Origin: Pseudomonadota bacterium
Lineage (GTDB): Bacteria; Pseudomonadota; Gammaproteobacteria; Steroidobacterales; Steroidobacteraceae
NCBI GenBank assembly: GCA_018241445.1
Contig: JAFEDT010000011.1
Location: forward strand, 1 to 64,000
DNA length: 64,000 bases
Reading direction: 5' to 3'
Every line of letters begins with the position of its first letter. Position 1 is the first letter of the stretch. The notes below the pieces were generated by a model that saw only the letters and a list, made by a program, of their open reading frames with translations, searched no databases and was not told the DNA's origin. Shown here piece by piece: positions 35,702-44,242 of the stretch. The translations under genes and the position numbers were made by a program.

Positions 35702-35831
35702 AGTCGGGCGTGAGCGATTGGCCAATGAAGAGGTGGCCCTCAAACCTGCGGACCAGCTATGGCCTCGCAATTGGACGCCGCATCGGTGAACATACGCAGA
35801 TATTCATGATGCAGAGCCGGCAATAAGATAG

Positions 35832-38800
35832 ATGACGCGGAATTTCTTGGTACTCGTGTGCGCGATCGGGCGCGTGCTCCCGGCGATCGTAGTCTCGGCC
35901 CTGACGGTAGTGGCCCTCATTACTCCTTCGCCGCGGGTTCTGGCACAGAGTGCGGGCACATCGGATCTGCTGCAGACCTATCAAAATCTCACTCCGGACC
36001 AGCAGCAGGCCATTCTCAAACAGCTGGGCGGCGGCGCCGGCGGGCTGAGCTCGATTCTTGGTGGGCAGAGCGGAGTGGCGTCGGGCTCGGTGCCGGACCG
36101 GCAGGGAGCCCTCAATCGACTGCGGGAGGCGGCTGAAGCCAGTCGATCGTTGACGGAGTCGGAGGAATCGGAGGTAGGCGCTCTCAAGGGTGACGACTGG
36201 GTGGTCGTCGAGGTGGCGCTCTTTGGATCACCTGGACTGGGCGTGCTGCAGGGTTCGCCCGCGAGTACCTCGGGCACGGGGAGCCCACAGGTCACGGCCG
36301 CTTCGCCACCGCAAGCGGTAATCCCGCCGGAAGCTCTACCGGCCGGTGCGGCGCTGCTGGGTGCGAATTCTCGCATCACCGGGTCGAGGCCTCAGTTTGG
36401 AGAACTCGCGGCGGCAATTGGCGTACCGCCTGCGGAAGCTTTGCCACAGAACGCTTCAGCGGACGAGTCGCGGCGAGCCGGCGTGGTGGCGCTGATCCGC
36501 TCCCGCAATCCGTACCAGCTCTCGCACAGCGGGGAGCTGACGTTACCCGGGTTTGCGCCCATGCCGCTGCTGGGGCTTGACGAGGAACAGGCAACACTGC
36601 GTCTGGCTGTGGAGCCCGGATTGCAGGGCTTGAACGTGCGCCTGATACGCCTGCCGCTGCACAAGGCCGGAGCGGCGGGGCTCGAGCCCTTCGGCTACGG
36701 CATCTTCAGCCGAAGTGCGCCCACGACGTTCGCACCCGTAGCGAATGTGCCGGTGCCGTCCGGATACGTGGTCGGGCCCGGAGATGAATTGAGCGTGGAT
36801 CTCTACGGCAGCCAGAACCGCTCGCTGCGCCTCGTGGTCAGCCGTGATGGCCATGTGAACTTGCCCGACATCGGCCCGGTCAATGTTGCGGGCCAGACTT
36901 TCACTGCGGTAAAGGCGGGGATCGAAGCCCGGGTCGAGCGCCAGATGATTGGCGTGCACGCCAGTGTCTCCATGGGGGATACCCGCTCTCTGCATGTATT
37001 CGTCCTGGGTGAAGTGCGCCAGCCGGGCACTTATACCCTCAGCGCCTTTGCAACCATCACTTCCGCGCTCTACGCTGCCGGCGGCATCAAGCGGGTCGGA
37101 TCTCTGCGCCAGGTGCAGGTCAAGCGCCACGGCGCTCTGGTGCGCACCCTGGACCTGTACGACCTCCTGATTCGCGGCGACACTGCCAACGACGCCAAGC
37201 TCTTGGACGGCGATGCCATCCTGGTGCCCTCGGTAGGTCCCACCGCCGGGATCAGCGGCGAGGTGCGCCGCCCGGCCCTCTACGAGCTAAGGGGTGAGTC
37301 CACGGTGGCCGGGCTGGTGCAACTGGCCGGCGGCCTCACGCCGGAAGCGGATGCTTCCAAGGCAATGCTGACCGGCTTCGACGATGATCACCGCCGGGTG
37401 GTACGCGGGGTCGGCTTGTCTGCGGACGCGCCCGCTCAACGCGTGCGTAACGGGGATCTGCTAAGCGTCGCCCGCATGCACCCCACGCTCGACTCGGGCG
37501 TGATGGTACAGGGTTACGTGTTTGCTCCGGGCGCTTTTGCGTGGCACCCGGGTGTCCGCCTGTCAGGTGTCATCCGCTCCGTCGACGACCTGCGGCCGAA
37601 TGCGGATCTGCACTACCTCCTCATCCGGCGCGAGGCGCCGACTGACCGGCACGTCAACGTGCTGTCAGCGGATCTCACGGCGGCCCTCGCCGCCCCGGGT
37701 TCCGCGGCCGATCCGGAACTCCAGCCCCGCGATCGCATCACCGTGTTTGATCTGGCTACCAGCCGCGACCAGGTGATCCAGCCTCTTCTGGATGAGCTGC
37801 GCTTGCAGGGGCACGCAGATCGGCCCGCCCAGATCGCGCAGGTACAGGGACGCATCCGGGTCCCGGGTACGTATCCGCTGGAGCTTGGAATGACGGTGCG
37901 CGATCTGGTCCGGGCCGGCGGTGGAACCGCCGACGAAGCCTACGGCGCCAGTGCGGAACTGGTGCGCTACCGCGTCACCGCGGATGGGGCGCGACAGACC
38001 GAGTTGTTCAATGTCGATCTGAACGCGGCGCTGCGCGGCGACCCGGCCGCTAACATGCGGCTGCAGCCGTTCGACACGCTGACTGTGAAGGAAACTCCGG
38101 AGTGGGGCCGGCAGGAAAGCGTGTACCTGAACGGTGAGGTGCGCTTCCCGGGCAGCTACACGATACGTCCCGGTGAGTCGCTCAAGTCCGTGCTGGCCCG
38201 CGCCGGGGGATTGACGCGGTTCGCCTTTCCGGAGGGCAGCGTGTTCACCCGGGACGAACTGCGCGTGCGCGAGCAGGAACAGCTCGACATGCTCGCCGAG
38301 CGCATGCAGCGAGACATCGCTCTGTTGGCACTGCAGGCGGCAGGGGCGGGGCAGTCCGGCGCAGCGGGCGCACTCTCGGTCGGGCAGTCGCTGCTGTCGC
38401 AACTCAAGGCGTCCAAGGCCGTGGGCCGGCTGGTCATCGATCTGCCGCGCCTGGAGGCCTCTCGAATCGGCTCGCCCTACGATGTGATTCTTCACGGTGG
38501 CGACACGATCAGCGTGCCACGCTACCAGCAGCAGATAACGGTGATTGGCGAGGTGCAGAATGTCACTTCGCACCTCTTCAGTCCCGGCCTGACGCGCGAT
38601 GATTACATCTCGAAAAGCGGCGGATTCACCCACCGTGCCGATCGCGGCCGGATCTACGTTGTGCGCGCCAACGGGTCGGTGGTGGCGGCAGAAGGAAGCC
38701 GCTGGTTCCAGCGCGGCGGCAACGTGCCCATCCGGCCGGGGGACACCATTGTGGTACCGCTCGATACGGAGCACTACCCCGCGCTGCCGTTCTGGCAGGC

Positions 38801-38861
38801 GGTGACGCAGATTCTCTACAACGTCGCCATCGCGACGGCGACGATTCGTACGATCAAATGA
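35832..38861 (+). CDS. Large Wza-like polysaccharide export protein with multiple SLBB domains
   Basis: A 1009-residue exported protein, more than twice the length of E. coli Wza (~380). A signal peptide ends near residue 38 (PRVLAQS); there is no lipobox Cys, unlike Wza. Residues ~40-300 are low-complexity and unassigned. The polysaccharide-export (PES) domain starts at YVVGPGDELSVDLYG, about residue 312, and is followed by about six SLBB units beginning near 389 (VLGEVRQPGTYTL), 473, 558, 671 (VQGRIRVPGTYPL), 765 (LNGEVRFPGSYTI) and 903 (VIGEVQN). Such proteins form periplasm-spanning or outer-membrane export channels. The gene stands just upstream of the regulator of the EPS cluster. Start ATG 35832. 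Confidence 0.88.
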   Translation: MTRNFLVLVCAIGRVLPAIVVSALTVVALITPSPRVLAQSAGTSDLLQTYQNLTPDQQQAILKQLGGGAGGLSSILGGQSGVASGSVPDRQGALNRLREAAEASRSLTESEESEVGALKGDDWVVVEVALFGSPGLGVLQGSPASTSGTGSPQVTAASPPQAVIPPEALPAGAALLGANSRITGSRPQFGELAAAIGVPPAEALPQNASADESRRAGVVALIRSRNPYQLSHSGELTLPGFAPMPLLGLDEEQATLRLAVEPGLQGLNVRLIRLPLHKAGAAGLEPFGYGIFSRSAPTTFAPVANVPVPSGYVVGPGDELSVDLYGSQNRSLRLVVSRDGHVNLPDIGPVNVAGQTFTAVKAGIEARVERQMIGVHASVSMGDTRSLHVFVLGEVRQPGTYTLSAFATITSALYAAGGIKRVGSLRQVQVKRHGALVRTLDLYDLLIRGDTANDAKLLDGDAILVPSVGPTAGISGEVRRPALYELRGESTVAGLVQLAGGLTPEADASKAMLTGFDDDHRRVVRGVGLSADAPAQRVRNGDLLSVARMHPTLDSGVMVQGYVFAPGAFAWHPGVRLSGVIRSVDDLRPNADLHYLLIRREAPTDRHVNVLSADLTAALAAPGSAADPELQPRDRITVFDLATSRDQVIQPLLDELRLQGHADRPAQIAQVQGRIRVPGTYPLELGMTVRDLVRAGGGTADEAYGASAELVRYRVTADGARQTELFNVDLNAALRGDPAANMRLQPFDTLTVKETPEWGRQESVYLNGEVRFPGSYTIRPGESLKSVLARAGGLTRFAFPEGSVFTRDELRVREQEQLDMLAERMQRDIALLALQAAGAGQSGAAGALSVGQSLLSQLKASKAVGRLVIDLPRLEASRIGSPYDVILHGGDTISVPRYQQQITVIGEVQNVTSHLFSPGLTRDDYISKSGGFTHRADRGRIYVVRANGSVVAAEGSRWFQRGGNVPIRPGDTIVVPLDTEHYPALPFWQAVTQILYNVAIATATIRTIK

Positions 38862-38953
38862 CCATGTGTGCGGTTGCGCAGGCACCTGCCGATCGCGGCG
38901 GTGGTGCTTTCCTTCAAGTAGGCGAGACGTCGACTCTGAAATATCAGCATAGG

Positions 38954-38978
38954 CGCATGCGGTTATAAAGCCCATGCG
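38954..38978. promoter_or_regulatory. Inverted repeat CGCATG...CATGCG abutting the EPS promoter
   Basis: CGCATG (38954-38959) and CATGCG (38973-38978) are complementary six-base arms immediately upstream of the -35 box; a third CGCATG lies at 39028-39033 downstream of the -10 box. Candidate activator or repressor sites for the EPS regulator. Confidence 0.4.
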
Positions 38979-39007
38979 TTGACATGACGTCAAGTGGTGC
39001 ATACACT
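38979..39007 (+). promoter_or_regulatory. Strong sigma70-type promoter for the EPS locus
   Basis: A perfect TTGACA (38979-38984), a 17-base spacer and TACACT (39002-39007). GTTCA (39014-39018) and TGAAC (39024-39028) form an inverted repeat over the expected +1, a likely repressor position. It leads a ~120-base leader to the MarR-type regulator gene at 39134. Confidence 0.7.
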
Positions 39008-39133
39008 CTGTGTGTTCAAAGGGTGAACGCATGTTTCGAAATACGCGGTCCGGCGCGCCAAATACCCGGCTGACATCATCCGTAAGGGTCTACGCCGTGG
39101 GCGTTAACACCACTTCGGAGACGGGATACTAGC

Positions 39134-39460
39134 GTGGTTGCCGACGAGACCCATTACAAGCTCATGCGGCTGCTCGAGGCCAACCCCAAGATGAGTCAGC
39201 GCGATGTGGCGCGCGAGCTCGGTGTAAGTCTCGGTAAGGCCAATTATTGCCTGCGCGCGCTAATTCGTAAGGGATGGGTCAAGGTCGCGAATTTCAAGAC
39301 CAGCAACAACAAGGCTGCGTATCTGTATCTGTTGACGCCGTATGGTGTCGAACAGAAGGCCAGTCTGACTTTGCGGTTTTTGCACAGAAAAATGCGCGAA
39401 TACGAGGAACTGCGCGCCGAGATCAGGCAGATGCAACAGGAAGCCGCGGGGCACAAATGA
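39134..39460 (+). CDS. MarR-family EPS-associated transcriptional regulator
   Basis: A 108-residue winged-helix protein. The helix-turn-helix is MSQRDVARELGVSLGKANYCLRALIRKGWV (about residues 20-50), the wing FKTSNNKAAYLYLLTPYGV, and a C-terminal coiled coil EYEELRAEIRQMQQEA for dimerisation. It matches the small regulators found at the head of exopolysaccharide loci (EPS-associated MarR family). GTG start at 39134. The inverted repeats around the upstream promoter suggest autoregulation; the actual target is unproven. Confidence 0.9.
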   Translation: MVADETHYKLMRLLEANPKMSQRDVARELGVSLGKANYCLRALIRKGWVKVANFKTSNNKAAYLYLLTPYGVEQKASLTLRFLHRKMREYEELRAEIRQMQQEAAGHK

Positions 39461-39556
39461 CAGCGGAGCAAGGTGTCCGCCAACGGCGCGACAGCGCTCA
39501 TGCTCGAGGTTGGTTGAGCGGCATTGGGTTAGATTCGTGTAGCGAAGAGGTTACTT

Positions 39557-39576
39557 GCAGGCGGTAGCGTGCCTGC
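39557..39576 (+). promoter_or_regulatory. ops element on a stem-loop (RfaH-type antitermination site)
   Basis: Bases 39560-39571 read GGCGGTAGCGTG, identical to the E. coli ops pause sequence that recruits RfaH. The flanks GCAGGC (39557-39562) and GCCTGC (39571-39576) pair, placing the ops bases in a loop. The site lies in the 165-base untranslated leader between the MarR regulator and wzz, 50 bases before the wzz start, exactly where ops elements occur in other capsule and LPS operons. Confidence 0.75.
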
Positions 39577-39625
39577 GGTAACGGCTCTTGCGGAGCCTGG
39601 ATTGATCGGAAGCTCCGCCCGGTAA

Positions 39626-40546
39626 ATGAGGTTGGGTTTGAACAGCCGTATAGCGCGTGTCGACGCACACGACGAAATTGACCTTCGCGAGACCCTCTTC
39701 ACGCTTTGGGCAAAGCGATGGCGGATAGCGATCAGCGCTGCGGCATTCATGTGTCTGTTTGCCGCCGCGGCATTCGTAATGAAGCCCGTATACCGCTCTT
39801 CGGTGCTGGTAGTGACCGCGTCCATGGAGCGTCAGGGATTGAGTGGCTCGATCGGGGGCTCCATCGGGTCGCTGGGTGGTTTGGCTTCGCTGGCAGGCAT
39901 AAATCTCGGCGGGAACAGCGCCGAGATGGAGGAGGCGCTGGCGGTCCTGAAATCGCGCCGGTTCACGGAAGCTTTCATCCGCGACAAGCAGCTGCTGCCG
40001 AAGCTCTACCCATCCAAGTGGGATGCGGGCAAGCAGGCCTGGCGGATCGACACCAAGCCGCCGACTCCCGCCAAAGCCTACAAATATTTCGATAAATCCA
40101 TCCGCAGCGTCATCCAAGACAAGAAGACCGGCCTGATCACCTTGCAGATTGACTGGGAGGATCCGGTTGAGGGAGCAGCTTGGGCGAACGAGCTGATACA
40201 GCGGCTGAACGCGGAGATGCGGGACCGGGCGCTGGCGCAGGCGAACGCCTCGCTCGGTTATCTGGAGAAGGAACTGGAGAAGACCTCGGTGGTGGCCACG
40301 CGCGACGCGATCAGTCGGCTAATCGAGGTGCAAATCAAGCAGCGCATGCTGGCGAACGTGACCGAGGAGTATGCCTTCCGAATCGTGGATCGGGCGCTAC
40401 CGGCCGACAAGGATGATCGGCTGCGGCCACACAAGGTGGTCCTGAGCGCCGCGGGCCTGGTTGTAGGGACAATCATAGGCATTTTGGGAGTGCTCGTGAG
40501 CAACTGGTTTGCGGTGGGCTTAGCACTCGCAAGGGGGCAGAAATGA
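39626..40546 (+). CDS. Wzz-type polysaccharide chain-length determinant
   Basis: A 306-residue inner-membrane protein: membrane helix at about 31-53, a periplasmic alpha-helical domain, and a second helix at about 271-293 near the C-terminus. The short N-terminal DEIDLRETLFTLWAKRW before helix 1 and the PADKDDRLRPHKVVLSA (Pro-rich) segment before helix 2 are Wzz hallmarks. There is no kinase domain, so it is a PCP-1 type regulator of Wzy-dependent chain length. A Gly/Ser-rich stretch (GLSGSIGGSIGSLGG) follows the first strand. It overlaps the next gene by four bases and heads the coupled gene series. Confidence 0.9.
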   Translation: MRLGLNSRIARVDAHDEIDLRETLFTLWAKRWRIAISAAAFMCLFAAAAFVMKPVYRSSVLVVTASMERQGLSGSIGGSIGSLGGLASLAGINLGGNSAEMEEALAVLKSRRFTEAFIRDKQLLPKLYPSKWDAGKQAWRIDTKPPTPAKAYKYFDKSIRSVIQDKKTGLITLQIDWEDPVEGAAWANELIQRLNAEMRDRALAQANASLGYLEKELEKTSVVATRDAISRLIEVQIKQRMLANVTEEYAFRIVDRALPADKDDRLRPHKVVLSAAGLVVGTIIGILGVLVSNWFAVGLALARGQK

Positions 40547-41607
40547 CCTTGCGGTTCGCACTGGTTGGTTGTGGCCGGATTGCCAGGAGGCATGCGGAGC
40601 TTTTGGGCGGGAAGCAAATCGAGCATGCTGAACTGACGGCCGTTTGTGATGTCGTGGCTGCCAAGGCCGAGCACATCGGCAGGCAATTCGCGGTGCCCTG
40701 GTTCACCGATTTGCACGAGATGATGCGGTGTGTCCGGACCGACGTCGTAGTTGTGCTGACGGAAAGCGGCAATCACGCGGAGAATGTGATTGCGCTGTCC
40801 TCTTACGGACGCAGCATTATTGTCGAGAAGCCTATGGCGCTTACGCTCGATGACGCCGACGCAATGATACGAGCGTGCGACAAGGCCGGAGTGCGCTTGT
40901 TCGTGGTCAAACAGAACAGGTTCAACGTGCCGGTGCTCAAACTGCGCGAAGCATTGGAGCAGGGCCGGTTCGGCCGGCTGGTGCTGGGAACTGTACGAGT
41001 TCGCTGGTGCCGCCCTCAGTCCTACTACGATCAGGATGCCTGGAGGGGAACCTGGGCGCTCGACGGTGGGGTGCTGAGCAATCAGGCGAGCCACCACGTG
41101 GATTTGCTCGAATGGATGATGGGGGAGGTTGAGAGTGTCTTCGCGCAGAGCTCGACTGCGCTCGTCAACATTGAGGCCGAGGACACAGCGGTGGTCGTCC
41201 TGCGCTTTCGCAACGGCGCGCTTGGTGTCATCGAGGCCACCACCGCCGCCAGACCCAGGGACCTCGAAGGCTCGATATCCATCCTCGGGGAGCACGGCGC
41301 GGTCGAAATCGGCGGCTTTGCCGTGAATGAGATGAAAGCCTGGAACTTCTCCCAGCCCCATGAGGACGATTCAAGTGTCATGGAGCGCTTCTCGGTCAAT
41401 CCACCTAATGTGTACGGCTTTGGACACCAGTCCTACTACGAGCATGTCGTGGACTGCATTCGCAGCGACAAACAGCAGCTGGTCGATGGTCTGGAGGGGC
41501 GGAAGAGCCTGGAGCTGATCAGCGCGATCTATGAATCGATCGAAACCCGCAGGGAAGTGACACTGCGCTTCCGACCGAATCATTGTCGCCTGGGAGTTCG
41601 CGCATGA
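40543..41607 (+). CDS. Gfo/Idh/MocA dehydrogenase, WbpB/WlbA-like
   Basis: A 354-residue NAD-dependent oxidoreductase. Rossmann start FALVGCGRIARRHAE, EKP motif at 95-97, and the segment VKQNRFNVPVLKLREAL plus GGVLSNQASHHVDLLEW typical of UDP-N-acetyl-glucosaminuronate 3-dehydrogenases (WbpB, WlbA). It would oxidise C3 of UDP-GlcNAcA to give the 3-keto sugar used by the aminotransferase two genes downstream. The gene for UDP-GlcNAc 6-dehydrogenase (WbpA), needed before it, is not in the window. Confidence 0.88.
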   Translation: MTLRFALVGCGRIARRHAELLGGKQIEHAELTAVCDVVAAKAEHIGRQFAVPWFTDLHEMMRCVRTDVVVVLTESGNHAENVIALSSYGRSIIVEKPMALTLDDADAMIRACDKAGVRLFVVKQNRFNVPVLKLREALEQGRFGRLVLGTVRVRWCRPQSYYDQDAWRGTWALDGGVLSNQASHHVDLLEWMMGEVESVFAQSSTALVNIEAEDTAVVVLRFRNGALGVIEATTAARPRDLEGSISILGEHGAVEIGGFAVNEMKAWNFSQPHEDDSSVMERFSVNPPNVYGFGHQSYYEHVVDCIRSDKQQLVDGLEGRKSLELISAIYESIETRREVTLRFRPNHCRLGVRA

Positions 41608-42086
41608 GTGGCCCGACTCTGCGCCGCGCCGGGATTGTGAACGTCACCACCGGTAAGAACGTCATCATCATCGAGCCGGCGAACGTGTACGCCTGCACCT
41701 TGGCTGACGACGTGTTTGTCGGGCCGTTCGTCGAGATTCAAGCAGGTGTCAGCATCGGCGCGAGGTCCAGGATACAGTCGCATTCTTTCGTGTGCGAGCT
41801 GGTAGAAATTGGTGAGGACTGCGTGGTGGCGCATGGCGTGATGTTCATCAACGACATTTTTGCCACAGGAGGTCCGGCGCGGGGCCGACGCGAACTCTGG
41901 AAGGCAACCCGCATTGGATCGCGCGTCTCGATAGGATCCAACGCGACCATTCTGCCCGTCTCGATCTGTGATGACGTCGTCGTCGGAGCGGGCGCGGTTG
42001 TGACGCGCGACATCACGCAAGCCGGCATCTATGCCGGCAATCCGGCCCGGCTGCTTCGCGGATCGGCCCCCAAGCTTCCCGCCTGA
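41604..42086 (+). CDS. Hexapeptide N-acetyltransferase, WbpD/WlbB-like
   Basis: A 160-residue left-handed beta-helix acyltransferase. Repeated hexapeptides (VYACTLADDVFVGPFVEI, VSIGARSRIQSHSFV, RIGSRVSIGSNATIL, DDVVVGAGAVV) and the family segment FINDIFATGGPARG are seen. It should acetylate the 3-amino group of UDP-GlcNAc3NA to give the 2,3-diacetamido uronic acid. Start ATG 41604 overlaps the dehydrogenase stop as ATGA. Confidence 0.88.
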   Translation: MSGPTLRRAGIVNVTTGKNVIIIEPANVYACTLADDVFVGPFVEIQAGVSIGARSRIQSHSFVCELVEIGEDCVVAHGVMFINDIFATGGPARGRRELWKATRIGSRVSIGSNATILPVSICDDVVVGAGAVVTRDITQAGIYAGNPARLLRGSAPKLPA

Positions 42087-42094
42087 GGTTATTG

Positions 42095-43225
42095 ATGACT
42101 GATACCAGGACTTTCGTCGTGCCATTCGCGGACCTGCACGCCCAATATCTGGGCATGCAATCCGCGATCGATGCGGCCATTGCGGGGGTTATCCGGACCT
42201 CGGCATTCATTCGCGGGCCGTTCGTACAGAAGTTTGAGGAGGAGTTCGCCAGCGCAATAGGCGCGAAGCATTGCATCTCCTGCGCGAATGGCACTGACTC
42301 ACTCTACATTGCCCTGCATGCCTTGGGTCTCAAACCCGGGGATGAGGTCATAGTGCCGGCGCTCTCATGGATATCGACGTCCGCGACGGTAACGCAGGCG
42401 GGCGGCCAAGTGGTGTTTTGCGACATCGAGCCCAGCGGCTTTACAATCGACCCAGCGGGTATCGAGGCCAAAGTCACGCCGCGCACGGTGGGGATCGTCC
42501 CTGTCCATCTGTACGGTCACCCGGCAGACATGGATGCCATCATGGCCATCGCCGCCAAGCGCGGACTGTGGGTGTTGGAGGATTGCGCGCAGGCACACCT
42601 CGCTCGATTTAAAAGGCGCAACGTCGGCACGTTTGGAGTTGCGGCGTCATTCTCCTTCTATCCCGGCAAGAACCTCGGCGCCATGGGCGATGCCGGTGCG
42701 CTGCTCACCAACGATGCCGACCTGGCGCGGCGCATGGCGATGTACGCGAGGCATGGGGGGCTGGTCAAGGGTGACCATCAGTTCGAGGGAATCAACAGTC
42801 GATTGGACGGAATGCAGGCGGCCATCCTCTCGGCGAAGTTGCCGCACCTCGCCGGCTGGACGGCACGCCGCCAGGCCATCGCGGCGCAATACAGCTGTCT
42901 CCTGGCCGGTATCCCGGGTCTGGAGCTGCCGGTGGTTTCGGCGGAGTGCGAACACGTTTACCACTTGTATGTCGTGCGCCATCAGCGTCGCGACGAGCTC
43001 ACCAAGTATCTCGCCGCTCGCGGCATACAAACAGTCATCAACTACCCGATGGCGCTGCCCTTCTTGCCGGCGTACCGCCGCCTGAAGCACAGCCCGCGCG
43101 ACTTTCCTGTGGCACACCGCGATCAGTCGCGCGTCCTCTCGCTGCCCATGTTCCCTGAAATCACGCCGGAACAAATCCGCATAGTGTGTGATGCGGTCAG
43201 ATCGTTTGCCGCGGAAGCGACATGA
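42095..43225 (+). CDS. DegT-family aminotransferase, WbpE/WlbC-like
   Basis: A 376-residue PLP enzyme; PLP Lys192 in FSFYPGKNLGAMGDAGAL, with VLEDCAQAH before it. Grouped with the WbpB-like dehydrogenase and WbpD-like acetyltransferase it is best read as the UDP-3-keto-GlcNAcA 3-aminotransferase. ATG 42095 is chosen over an adjacent TTG; TGAGG precedes it. It overlaps legB by four bases. Confidence 0.88.
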   Translation: MTDTRTFVVPFADLHAQYLGMQSAIDAAIAGVIRTSAFIRGPFVQKFEEEFASAIGAKHCISCANGTDSLYIALHALGLKPGDEVIVPALSWISTSATVTQAGGQVVFCDIEPSGFTIDPAGIEAKVTPRTVGIVPVHLYGHPADMDAIMAIAAKRGLWVLEDCAQAHLARFKRRNVGTFGVAASFSFYPGKNLGAMGDAGALLTNDADLARRMAMYARHGGLVKGDHQFEGINSRLDGMQAAILSAKLPHLAGWTARRQAIAAQYSCLLAGIPGLELPVVSAECEHVYHLYVVRHQRRDELTKYLAARGIQTVINYPMALPFLPAYRRLKHSPRDFPVAHRDQSRVLSLPMFPEITPEQIRIVCDAVRSFAAEAT

Positions 43226-44232
43226 AGCTGCAAGGCAGGAAAGTTCTCGTCACCGGAGCCGACGGCTTCATCGGCTCGCATCTCACTGAGTATCTCGTGA
43301 GCCAGGGAGCCCAAGTGCGCGCTTTCGTCTACTACAACAGCTTCAATTCCTGGGGCTGGCTCGATGAGGTGGACGACCGGATCAAGAGATCGATCGACGT
43401 ATTTAACGGCGATATCCGCGACCCGCACGGCGTGCGCATTGCAATGCAGGGGTGCACCGTTGTATTCCATTTGGCTGCGCTTATAGCGATCCCCTATTCG
43501 TACCATTCGCCCGACACATACATCGATACCAACGTGAAGGGCACGCTGAACGTTGTTCAGGCGGCGCGCGATCTCGATGTCGAGCGCGTCATCCATACCT
43601 CGACGAGCGAGGTATATGGTTCTGCACGGTTTGTGCCGATCACGGAGGAGCATCCGCTGCAGGGTCAGTCCCCTTACTCGGCAAGCAAGATCGGTGCCGA
43701 TCAGATCGCAACCAGTTTCTTCCTGTCGTTCCAGACACCTGTAGCGGTCATTCGGCCGTTCAATACCTACGGACCCCGGCAGTCGGCCAGGGCGGTCATC
43801 CCCACCATCATCACGCAGATCGCCTCGGGCGCGCGCCAGATCCAGCTAGGCGCGACGCATCCCACCCGCGACTTCAACTTCATCCGGGACACAGTGCGGG
43901 GATTTGTCGCCGTGGCGGAGTGCGACGCCGCGCTAGGCCGGGTGATCAACATCGGCAGCAACTACGAAATCTCGGTGGGGGACACGGCGCGCATGATCGG
44001 AGAACTGATGAACCGGCAGATCGAGTTCAAGGCCGAGACGCAACGCTTGCGTCCGCCGGGCAGTGAAGTCGAGCGCTTGTGGGCCGATAACTCTCGCGCC
44101 AGGGAGTTGACCGGCTGGACGCCGGAGTACGCAGGGATCGATGGATTGCGACGGGGACTGCGAGAGACCATTGCATGGTTCGCCGATCCGAATAATCTGC
44201 GGCGCTACAAGGCCGGGTCTTACAATATCTAG
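43222..44232 (+). CDS. legB: LegB-like GDP/UDP-GlcNAc 4,6-dehydratase
   Basis: A 336-residue SDR enzyme, first committed step of legionaminic acid synthesis. Glycine motif VTGADGFIGSH, the YNSFNSWGWLD signature of the LegB subfamily, STSEVYG with catalytic Thr, and Y-x3-K in SPYSASKIGAD. LegB removes water from GDP-GlcNAc (Campylobacter route) to the 4-keto-6-deoxy sugar. Followed after 10 bases by LegC. Confidence 0.9.
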   Translation: MKLQGRKVLVTGADGFIGSHLTEYLVSQGAQVRAFVYYNSFNSWGWLDEVDDRIKRSIDVFNGDIRDPHGVRIAMQGCTVVFHLAALIAIPYSYHSPDTYIDTNVKGTLNVVQAARDLDVERVIHTSTSEVYGSARFVPITEEHPLQGQSPYSASKIGADQIATSFFLSFQTPVAVIRPFNTYGPRQSARAVIPTIITQIASGARQIQLGATHPTRDFNFIRDTVRGFVAVAECDAALGRVINIGSNYEISVGDTARMIGELMNRQIEFKAETQRLRPPGSEVERLWADNSRARELTGWTPEYAGIDGLRRGLRETIAWFADPNNLRRYKAGSYNI

Positions 44233-44242
44233 GTCCATCGCA

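Noticed and set aside
35717..35726. ATTGGCCAAT palindrome between pgi and the SLBB gene
   Set aside because: Too short and isolated to support an operator; expected by chance in a 64 kb window.
37665..39032. Reverse 455-codon frame over the SLBB gene and the EPS promoter
   Set aside because: Shadow of the SLBB gene; it would also cover the clear TTGACA promoter.
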